This document shows, in pieces, positions 1 through 4,878 of a stretch of DNA of 6,265 nucleotides. Position 1 is the first letter of the stretch; every line of letters starts with the position of its first letter. Position numbers and translations under genes: made by a program. Location of the stretch: NCBI GenBank assembly GCA_964476045.1, contig CAYYYJ010000038.1, positions 1 through 6,265 on the forward strand, written 5' to 3'. The DNA comes from CAYYYJ01 sp964476045 (GTDB taxonomy: Archaea > Aenigmatarchaeota > Aenigmatarchaeia > QMZP01 > JACQNV01). The notes under the pieces are model-generated. The model searched no databases. It saw nothing but the letters and a program-made list of their open reading frames with translations, and was not told the DNA's origin.

Positions 1-309
1 GCTTATGATGTTTTGATAAAAGAGAATTCTCTCGCAAATAATTTCTATGGAAAATTAAAAATAAAAGAAAGGTTCAGGCATAGATATAATGTGAACCCAA
101 AATATATTGAAATTTTAGAAAAAAACGGCTTAGTGTTTTCCGGTAAAGCGTCTGAGAAAAGAATCATGCAGATTTTGGAATTGCCAAACCACAAATTTTT
201 TGTTGGGACGCAGTTCCATCCGGAGTTTACTTCTAAACCGCTGGACCCGAATCCATTATTCAGGGGGTTTGTTGAAGCCTGCACTAAGACTAATCATTTT
301 ACCGCATAG
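1..309 (+). CDS. pyrG: CTP synthase, C-terminal end of glutaminase domain (5'-truncated by window)
   Basis: CTP synthase makes CTP from UTP, ATP and glutamine in the cytosol. The C-terminal class I glutamine amidotransferase domain releases ammonia from glutamine. The open frame runs from base 1 with no start in the window, so this is about the last 102 codons of a protein usually near 530-550 residues. Family landmarks are visible: the R-x-RHRY-x-VN segment (about 76-105), and GTQFHPEF followed by a Pro-rich PLFRGFVEA end. In GTQFHPEF the His (217-219) and Glu (223-225) complete the Cys-His-Glu triad; the Cys lies upstream of the window. After FVEAC the protein ends in an unusual tail, TKTNHFTA. 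The last third of the visible part is repeated exactly at 1712-1811, so this 3' end may be a recombinant junction. Identity is secure; the origin of the tail is inference. Confidence 0.95.
   Translation, partial: AYDVLIKENSLANNFYGKLKIKERFRHRYNVNPKYIEILEKNGLVFSGKASEKRIMQILELPNHKFFVGTQFHPEFTSKPLDPNPLFRGFVEACTKTNHFTA
182..281 (+). repeat. 100-bp direct repeat, left copy, inside pyrG
   Basis: Bases 182-281 match 1712-1811 at all 100 positions, with a 1530-base period. This copy lies inside the intact pyrG frame and covers the LPNHKF to FVEAC segment. Both flanks diverge at once: the base before is t here and c in the right copy, and the base after is c here and t there. A perfect block with abrupt edges points to a recent recombination, gene conversion or duplication event rather than slow divergence. 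Confidence 0.97.
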
Positions 310-363
310 CTGGGCGATTTCAGCCGCCAAACAGGCTGGCTTTGCAAATGCTTTCGATAGGCT
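310..363. other. pyrG downstream spacer, no gene seen
   Basis: This is non-coding sequence between the pyrG stop and the module promoter, and it is richer in G+C than the DNA that follows. It contains a short inverted repeat, CAGCC (321-325) and GGCTG (334-338), with an 8-base loop. No T-run follows it, so it is not a convincing terminator. Under the insertion model this spacer arrived with the module. Confidence 0.5.
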
Positions 364-400
364 AAAGCTTTAAATATATGTTTATTTAAATAGATAACAT
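364..400 (+). promoter_or_regulatory. Archaeal TATA-type promoter of the MNT-HEPN module, probably leaderless
   Basis: The sequence CTTTAAATATAT (368-379) fits an archaeal TATA box, with the A/G-rich stretch TAAAG just before it as a possible BRE. The box centre is about 28 bases before the ATG at 401. Archaeal transcription usually starts about 25 bases from the box centre, so the transcript should begin at or just before the start codon. This agrees with the lack of a ribosome binding site. Confidence 0.6.
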
Positions 401-410
401 ATGTTATCTA
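391..410. promoter_or_regulatory. Perfect 20-bp palindrome over the start codon, candidate operator
   Basis: The half-site TAGATAACAT (391-400) is followed directly by its exact reverse complement ATGTTATCTA (401-410). The dyad axis lies between the last base before the ATG and the A of the ATG, and it coincides with the predicted transcription start. The encoded protein begins with a winged-helix domain. A plausible reading is that the protein binds here as a dimer and represses its own operon. The palindrome is seen directly; the regulator is inferred. Confidence 0.65.
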
Positions 411-1252
411 AAATAATAAAGAAGGTTAATTGGAGAATAGTGACTTTTCTGATAGTAAAAGAATCCAGTTTAAGCGACATATCCAGAGGGACAAAAACGA
501 CAAAAGCTAACACATTCTATGCACTGAAAGAATTAGAGGAGCTTGATTTTGTAAGGAGAACTATAAGAGGCAGGACACATGTATATAGATTCAATTTTCT
601 CCATCCCCAAAGCAAAATTATCATGGACATGTATATGGAAGAAAGGAGGAAAGCATATAATAAAAAACTTGGCAACATGCCAATCATAATTCATAGCCTC
701 CTTTCGCATTCGCTAAAAAAAAGCTATAATGGCTGCATATTTTTCGGTTCGAGCCTGGAAGGCAAATATAATGACATAGATATTTTCATTTTAATGGAGG
801 ATAGGCAAAATACCAGTGAAATAGAAACAAAATTAAAGCTGATAGATAAGAATGTCTCTCCGCTATTTGGTTCAGAAAAAGAGATCCATAATGGGATAAA
901 AAACCAAGATATGTTTTATAAAAACATCCTAAGCGGAATTTCTTTTGGCTCTGATATTGGCAAAATTAAATATGAAGACATGTTTTTAAGAAAAGCTGAC
1001 ATAAACGAAAGGCTTATCATTGGGTATAGGGATGTTCTTAGCTGTTTGGAATTCACAGAAAAAGAATATGTCAAAGTCCATCTGGAAAAAGGATCAATGG
1101 ATATTATTTATGCCTTATTAAATTATTTTGATTTTTCACCTAAAAACGGCAGGGAAGCAATATCATTGTTCAAACAGAAATTCAAAGAGCCTAAACCAAC
1201 AACAGCAAAACAGGCTATTGGATTGGTTAAAAAATATGCGTGGATATTATGA
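401..1252 (+). CDS. Winged-helix/minimal nucleotidyltransferase fusion, probable MNT antitoxin
   Basis: This 283-residue cytosolic protein has two recognisable parts. Residues about 8-68 look like a winged helix: helices through TKANTFYALKELEELDFV, then a basic RRTIRGRTHVYRF wing. Residues about 95-200 look like a minimal nucleotidyltransferase (MNT) of the DNA polymerase-beta superfamily, with a GSS loop (116-118) and catalytic-type DID (D125, D127); the third carboxylate is not clear to me. The rest (about 202-283) is predominantly helical. In characterised MntA-HepT pairs the MNT protein AMPylates a Tyr on the HEPN toxin and silences it. The neighbour here is HEPN-like and is translationally coupled (ATGA overlap), so the same role is likely. 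The fused DNA-binding domain suggests it also represses its own promoter through the palindrome at the start codon. The ATG at 401 fits the TATA spacing. The module function is inferred from fold and layout. Confidence 0.8.
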   Translation: MLSKIIKKVNWRIVTFLIVKESSLSDISRGTKTTKANTFYALKELEELDFVRRTIRGRTHVYRFNFLHPQSKIIMDMYMEERRKAYNKKLGNMPIIIHSLLSHSLKKSYNGCIFFGSSLEGKYNDIDIFILMEDRQNTSEIETKLKLIDKNVSPLFGSEKEIHNGIKNQDMFYKNILSGISFGSDIGKIKYEDMFLRKADINERLIIGYRDVLSCLEFTEKEYVKVHLEKGSMDIIYALLNYFDFSPKNGREAISLFKQKFKEPKPTTAKQAIGLVKKYAWIL

Positions 1253-1698
1253 GAGAAAAAGAAATAAGGGATGAATTAGAACTTTGCATAAGATGCTTTT
1301 TGGAAGCAAAGGAAAGGTCGGAAAAGAAAAGCATAGACAGTTTTGATGAATTGAGAATACTCGAAGCTTCTTTCAACAGGTTATTTCTTTCTGTTGAGCA
1401 TCTATGCAATTCAATTGTCTTGGCCGAAACAGGAAATTTCAGCAAGAAGCATTTTGGGGATTTTACTAAATTAAAGTCCCTTAGGGACAAATATAATTCT
1501 GATTTGGCGGGAATGTATCAGGCAGCATATAATTTCAGGTCTTATGCAGATTACAGAAAATTTCCAGAACTAAAAGAGAGGTTTAATAGGGAAGAGCTGA
1601 AAACACAAATTGCTTCTGCTCATAAAATATTAAGGCTGTTTCTCGATATGCTGGGAAAGAAAATTGATGTAAAAGATCTTTGCCAAAAAATTGAATAA
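1249..1698 (+). CDS. HEPN-domain protein, probable toxin partner of the MNT gene
   Basis: This 149-residue, all-helical protein lacks a signal peptide. It resembles the HEPN fold of the UPF0332 type: helices around residues 36-60 (LEASFNRLFLSVEHLCNS), then YNFRSYADY (94-102), then a long C-terminal helix ending near FLDML. HEPN toxins are commonly RNases with an R-x4-6-H motif. Here the matching position reads R97-x3-D101-Y102, so the catalytic His is absent, as in many UPF0332 members, and RNase activity is not assured. Y102 is a candidate for AMPylation by the upstream MNT protein. I chose the ATG at 1249 because it overlaps the upstream TGA as ATGA, implying translational coupling; an in-frame GTG at 1240 would add three residues. 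The stop is followed immediately, in the same frame, by a pyrG remnant. Confidence 0.75.
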   Translation: MREKEIRDELELCIRCFLEAKERSEKKSIDSFDELRILEASFNRLFLSVEHLCNSIVLAETGNFSKKHFGDFTKLKSLRDKYNSDLAGMYQAAYNFRSYADYRKFPELKERFNREELKTQIASAHKILRLFLDMLGKKIDVKDLCQKIE

Positions 1699-1830
1699 AA
1701 GATACTAAAACTGCCAAACCACAAATTTTTTGTTGGGACGCAGTTCCATCCGGAGTTTACTTCTAAACCGCTGGACCCGAATCCATTATTCAGGGGGTTT
1801 GTTGAAGCCTGTGTAAAAAATTCTGGCTAG
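1699..1830 (+). pseudogene. pyrG 3'-end remnant (CTP synthase last 43 codons)
   Basis: From the codon after the HEPN stop, the same frame reads KILKLPNHKFFVG, then GTQFHPEF through FRGFVEAC, and ends CVKNSG-stop at 1830. It includes the amidotransferase His (1747-1749) and Glu (1753-1755) but cannot work alone. Bases 1712-1811 are identical to the live pyrG. The 11 bases before them are only partly alike (KILK here against QILE there), and the tails differ. The VKNSG tail may be the original host end of pyrG, displaced when the module arrived. There is no start codon or promoter of its own; it would be transcribed as the 3' untranslated part of the HEPN mRNA. Confidence 0.85.
1712..1811 (+). 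repeat. 100-bp direct repeat, right copy, in the pyrG remnant
   Basis: This copy is identical base for base to 182-281. It lies in the remnant directly after the HEPN gene, so the two copies bracket the module in direct orientation. Recombination between them would delete exactly 1530 bases and leave pyrG with the other tail. Confidence 0.97.
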
Positions 1831-1883
1831 CAAGACTCGGAATTACTTTAATTTCTAACGTGCTAATTTTCCCTTTCCCTCGT
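1831..1883. terminator. Short convergent intergenic gap with T-rich tracts, possible terminator for the + strand
   Basis: This 53-base gap separates the pyrG remnant from the 3' end of the leftward surface operon. On the + strand it becomes pyrimidine-rich (TAATTTTCCCTTTCCC at 1863-1878), and a run of eight Ts follows at about 1904-1911 inside the end of the opposing gene. Archaeal termination often needs only T-rich tracts, so + strand transcripts could end here. There is no hairpin, and the evidence is weak. Confidence 0.3.
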
Positions 1884-3758
1884 TTATTTTCTTGATGATA
1901 TTCTTTTTTTTGTAAAATGTTTCTTCATTGTTATTTTGGTTATTAGGATAACTACTGCGGATAATACTATCGAAAGCGCGAGTGGCAGGTAAATTCCTTC
2001 TATTCCTTTTTTACTATTGTCAGTGACGATTGATGTTTGATTATTCACGGCGAGAGGTTTTTTACTCACAACGAAAAAAGAAAATCCCGGTGTGGTAGAA
2101 GTAAAGTCAACAGATCCGTCTTCTTTCCTCTCAGAAACTATCGTATCAAGCGCCTGCCACTTATTATTTGATACTCTCAACAAAATAATCTCACCTAATT
2201 CTGTTTCGTTTATATCCGTTTTTTCTAGGGTAAAGTTTATTGTGGCTCCTTTGATACTTTCCTTTATTTCTTCTGGTACCTTTATTCTAAAGACCTTGAT
2301 GGGACGTTCTGTCCCAAAGGCGATTTTAGTGAGTTTCTGACCATCATCTGATTCAGGCAAATCGTCGAGAACACTTAGGTCTACTTTTGTCCCGGTGTAC
2401 TGTAGATTCTGATTAAAACTTATTCCAACTGAATTCAAACCATGGACCCGTGTTTCTTGAGAAGAAACTTCTAAAGGTTTTTCAACATCAATCTTGTCTA
2501 TCTTTATTTGGACATCTGCAAGTAGTCTTACAGCATTGGCGACATCCTCCTTCAAGTCTTTTCCAGCTGCATCTTTTTTATAAATTCCGAGTATAGTGCC
2601 ACCTGTTTTCTTGTCTATTATTGGGGAGAAAGGTATGCACTTAGATTTAATTTCATCGAAAAAAGATCCGATAGGGCATTTCTCTGTCTTTGAATAAGAG
2701 AACGTTCCTTTTTCACAAGATTTTTTTACTGGATCAAAAAATTTCTGAGCCGAGCACTGGGGCAATCCTATGCATAAATTTTGCCTGTACTCAAAAAAGC
2801 TGCCTGCTGGACAGTGTGGAACCGCGACTTCTCTTTTAGCTGTTACACAACCGTTTTTCAGCGGGTCGAATATTTGGTTTATATAACACGAAGGAAGATT
2901 ATTTGCTTCCCGGTTTATTACAGTACACGTATTGAGCTTAATATCAAAAAAGCTTCCTTGTGGACACTGGAACTTCTTTTCAAATAGACTACACTTTGAT
3001 TCATCCCAAAATTGATCAGGCGGACATTGTGATAGAATTGTTCCTATCTTGGAAATTTCTTGAGGGTAGGTCACACACGAATTTGATCGCGGGTCAAAAA
3101 ATGTTGCCTGGGGACACTTTTGTGTTATTGAATAAGGGGAACCGGCTCCTGGAGGTGGCTGAGCATATGGTTCATAATTTGGTCTTGTCGGAGAATTATA
3201 TCCGGAACCTATATATGGGTATGTTGATGTACCAGAACTTCCGGCTCCTGGAACGCTGGTACCAGATCCACTGCTTGAGCTCTCTTTGGTAGAACAGATA
3301 GCTTGACAAGGGCCACCACAATCAATGCCTTCCTCGTTTTGGTTTCTTGCGCCATCAAAACAAGTTGCATTGCTAACCGATAAGTATAAAATAGCTGAGC
3401 CGTTGCTGTTCGAACATCCACTATTGTCTTTCGCTGTCAGATTTATATTATAAAATCCAGCTTGGGCATTAATCGGGGTAAATTTTATCAGGCCTGATGT
3501 CTGGTTTACATCAAAAAGCGGTGTGTTATCAAAAAATTCGTGTGTCTGATCTAAGTCGCCATCAGTAGCACTGACATAACAAGAATATAATTCGGATATC
3601 GCTGCCACCTTCTGGCAATTGGTTGTAGAAACAGTAGGACGCTTGTTTATGCAGACACCAACAGTCGCTGCATCAGTGTACGTGATGTTCACATAAAGAC
3701 TAATCACAGTGATTTGAATGAGACCTATGACCAATAACACTTTCATTTTACTTTCCAT
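1884..3758 (-). CDS. Modular cell-surface protein with seven C-x12-C repeats, PGF-pre-PGF-like domain and C-terminal membrane anchor
   Basis: This 624-residue exported protein has the following order. Signal peptide (1 to about 30). Ig/cadherin-like domain (about 39-130, containing ATDGDLDQ and GLIKFTP). Cysteine motif C133...EGIDCGGPC...C155. A Ser/Gly/Pro/Tyr-rich linker (157-210). Seven short Cys repeats (215-374). A variable region. A segment (about 485-566) with the features of the archaeal PGF-pre-PGF domain: KVFRIKVPEE, GATINFTLEK, LLRVSNNKWQALDT and TPGFSFFVV. A transmembrane helix (about 587-608) and a basic cytosolic tail follow. It has 22 cysteines and eight N-x-S/T sequons. The C-terminus has no PGF/PEF sorting motif, so it is probably held by the helix itself. 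It is the last gene of the operon, 6 bases after its neighbour. M5 is an equally good start, giving a more typical signal peptide. Adhesin or carbohydrate binding is a guess; enzymatic residues are not apparent. Confidence 0.85.
   Translation of the reverse strand: MESKMKVLLVIGLIQITVISLYVNITYTDAATVGVCINKRPTVSTTNCQKVAAISELYSCYVSATDGDLDQTHEFFDNTPLFDVNQTSGLIKFTPINAQAGFYNINLTAKDNSGCSNSNGSAILYLSVSNATCFDGARNQNEEGIDCGGPCQAICSTKESSSSGSGTSVPGAGSSGTSTYPYIGSGYNSPTRPNYEPYAQPPPGAGSPYSITQKCPQATFFDPRSNSCVTYPQEISKIGTILSQCPPDQFWDESKCSLFEKKFQCPQGSFFDIKLNTCTVINREANNLPSCYINQIFDPLKNGCVTAKREVAVPHCPAGSFFEYRQNLCIGLPQCSAQKFFDPVKKSCEKGTFSYSKTEKCPIGSFFDEIKSKCIPFSPIIDKKTGGTILGIYKKDAAGKDLKEDVANAVRLLADVQIKIDKIDVEKPLEVSSQETRVHGLNSVGISFNQNLQYTGTKVDLSVLDDLPESDDGQKLTKIAFGTERPIKVFRIKVPEEIKESIKGATINFTLEKTDINETELGEIILLRVSNNKWQALDTIVSERKEDGSVDFTSTTPGFSFFVVSKKPLAVNNQTSIVTDNSKKGIEGIYLPLALSIVLSAVVILITKITMKKHFTKKRISSRK
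2637..3116 (-). repeat. Seven degenerate cysteine-pair repeats within the 624-residue surface protein
   Basis: Residues 215-374 contain seven units close to C-P-x3-F-F-D-x5-C. The Cys pairs are 215/228, 245/256, 265/278, 291/304, 316/329, 335/348 and 361/374: six with exactly 12 residues between them and the second unit with 10. Linkers between units are 6-16 residues. The C...FFD...C core recalls the central part of chitin-binding type 2 (peritrophin-A) domains, but the other cysteines of that fold are absent. Each unit may close its own disulfide. Confidence 0.85.
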
Positions 3759-3764
3759 AATTCT

Positions 3765-4379
3765 CTATATAGTAGTTGCTTCTAAAGTTACAGTTGATGT
3801 CTTGTTACCAGAAAATACATCAGATGGTATCAGAAGATAAAAACCTATATTAATCTCATCGTCTGCATCCTCTGCTTTTAGATTATTGCAAACAGTTGTA
3901 TAGAATATGCTAGATACGTCTATGAAATCCTTGTTAGTAGGATCATCGCAGATTTCTCCTCTGTCAGATTGTAAAACAATGTATCGGAATCTTGCCGATG
4001 TTCCATTTCCGCCTAGAAGCGTGCTTGCATTTTTATTTGATATGAGCATTACCCTTAAGTTTGAATTCCCGTTGTTCATCAACGAAATCGGCTGGGGTCC
4101 GGGATTCTCTATATAACTGCAACCACCAGAAGAGTTTGAGATGCCAGCCCCCAGAGTGTAGAGGTCGCAAGGCATATTGGACTTTGTCTCAACTGAGCCC
4201 CAATAGACAGAAGACGCTGGAAAGCTCAGGGAAGATGTTGGTTGAACAGATAATTGTATCGAACTTTCTGTGCTAGTGGATCTTCCCGAGACGCCAGCAG
4301 GTGGTGAAAAGTGGAGGGCAGTAGTTATAAGAATAGCTATAATTACCGAAACAAAGACTATTATGTAGCGGATCTTCAT
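3765..4379 (-). CDS. Signal-anchored extracellular beta protein, possible fibre-type subunit
   Basis: I do not recognise a named family for this 204-residue protein. An N-terminal hydrophobic helix (about 5-22) after MKIR would export it or anchor it. The rest is beta-prone and polar, with segments such as VYWGSV (58-63), QPISLMNNGNSNLRVMLIS (96-114) and DDEINIGFYLLIPSDVF (173-189), followed by TVTLEA near the end. The NNGN...L-x-V segment and final beta strand resemble the layout of small secreted beta-sandwich proteins of the TasA/camelysin kind; this is a resemblance of pattern only. Four cysteines (71, 87, 144, 164) could form two disulfides outside the cell, and N82, N117, N125 and N192 sit in sequons. 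It is third in the operon, 48 bases after the 145-residue gene and 6 before the large surface protein. Confidence 0.75.
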   Translation of the reverse strand: MKIRYIIVFVSVIIAILITTALHFSPPAGVSGRSTSTESSIQLSVQPTSSLSFPASSVYWGSVETKSNMPCDLYTLGAGISNSSGGCSYIENPGPQPISLMNNGNSNLRVMLISNKNASTLLGGNGTSARFRYIVLQSDRGEICDDPTNKDFIDVSSIFYTTVCNNLKAEDADDEINIGFYLLIPSDVFSGNKTSTVTLEATTI

Positions 4380-4427
4380 ATATAATCCATATTGCTTCTG
4401 GGTAATAAATTCTGATGCGTTAAAGTA
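4380..4427 (-). promoter_or_regulatory. 48-base intra-operon gap with a possible internal promoter
   Basis: This is the widest gap in the leftward operon. Read on the - strand, GAATTTATTA (about 4403-4412) lies roughly 27-28 bases before the ATG at 4379, the spacing expected for a leaderless archaeal start. It could boost the last two genes relative to the first two. The match to a TATA box is only fair. Confidence 0.25.
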
Positions 4428-4865
4428 TCAAGTATAATAAAAAACTATTTTCAACGTTCCAGTATAATTCCCAAACTGAGTATTTTCAGGGACTGTAACT
4501 GTCAAAGGCACGTTCTTTTTTTCTGAGGGGTTAAGAAGGAAATCGTTTGTCCCAATGGAAACCCAATTGGAAATTTCGCCATCTTTGAAAAGTTTGACAC
4601 GGAGCGATGAATTATAGGAATGCTCGAGGATTACGTCCCTAGTTCCCGAATTTTCTGGAGTGACTTTGCCGAAATACACTTTATCTTTATCGAGGTTAAA
4701 TCCCAGCTTACCGTCTACAGTCACATGAAGATCCAGAACCTTTACATCATATGGAATTGAGTTTAGTATTTCAATTACACCTAAAGCTACTAAAATACAC
4801 ACGAAAAGAGCGGCAATGATTTTTACTCTTCTTCTAAGAAAACTATTTTTGGGTTTTTTTGCCAT
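4428..4865 (-). CDS. Small membrane-anchored beta-sandwich protein
   Basis: The protein has 145 residues: a basic start (KKPK, RRRVK), one transmembrane segment (about 16-35), and an extracellular domain (about 38-145). The domain runs DKVYFGKVTPENSGTRDVIL, then SSLRVKLFKDGEISNWVSI, FLLNPSEKKNVPLTVTVPE and GNYTGTLKI. This FGkv...r.v.l / l.p.ek..v.l.v.vP / G.Y.G.l.i pattern is typical of Ig-like domains in archaeal secreted proteins, where the last lines resemble extracellular Ig domains of the NEW3/COG1470 kind. N85 and N133 are sequons. The basic stretch before the helix suggests an N-in, C-out topology and no cleavage. It follows the 425-residue gene by 13 bases, so the two are cotranscribed. 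No catalytic residues are apparent; a structural or scaffold role at the cell surface is inferred. Confidence 0.8.
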   Translation of the reverse strand: MAKKPKNSFLRRRVKIIAALFVCILVALGVIEILNSIPYDVKVLDLHVTVDGKLGFNLDKDKVYFGKVTPENSGTRDVILEHSYNSSLRVKLFKDGEISNWVSIGTNDFLLNPSEKKNVPLTVTVPENTQFGNYTGTLKIVFYYT

Positions 4866-4878
4866 ACTGGAAAAGATT

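Larger units (their letters stand above)
182..1711. mobile_element. Putative 1530-bp inserted unit carrying the MNT-HEPN module, bounded by pyrG 3'-end repeats
   Basis: One repeat period contains the right part of pyrG, the spacer, both module genes and the start of the pyrG remnant. The arrangement matches an element whose attachment core equals the pyrG 3' end. Integration would leave host-left plus element-right sequence at the left junction, giving a working pyrG with a new tail. The right junction would be element-left plus host-right, which is the remnant with the probable original tail. No integrase, transposase or terminal inverted repeat is visible. Homologous recombination with DNA from a related strain, a local duplication, or an assembly join at a 100-base overlap are alternatives. 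The repeats are certain; mobility is inference. Confidence 0.4.

Noticed and set aside
321..338. Hairpin CAGCC-N8-GGCTG as terminator for pyrG
   Set aside because: The stem is only five pairs and no T-run follows it.
371..388. AT-only inverted repeat TAAATA-N6-TATTTA upstream of the module
   Set aside because: Such symmetry is expected by chance in TATA-box sequence; the adjacent 20-base palindrome is the meaningful one.
1240..1248. GTG at 1240 as start of the HEPN gene
   Set aside because: The ATG at 1249 makes an ATGA overlap with the upstream stop, a common coupling arrangement; the GTG adds only three residues.
1227..1490. 87-codon open frame on the - strand
   Set aside because: It lies antisense to the HEPN gene, which has coupling, fold and length in its favour.
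182..1811. Transposon with target-site duplication
   Set aside because: A 100-base duplication is far too long for ordinary transposition, and no transposase or terminal inverted repeats are present.
2637..3116. Possible CRISPR-like or satellite DNA repeats in the cysteine-repeat region
   Set aside because: The periodicity is at protein level only; the nucleotide copies are diverged and unevenly spaced.
2960..3292. 110-codon open frame on the + strand
   Set aside because: It is antisense to the cysteine-repeat and linker part of the 624-residue gene. It shows no protein-like pattern, and the opposite strand has clear domains.
3209..3421. 70-codon open frame on the - strand overlapping the surface gene
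   Set aside because: It is a frame-shifted reading inside the 624-residue gene with no start signal or recognisable product.
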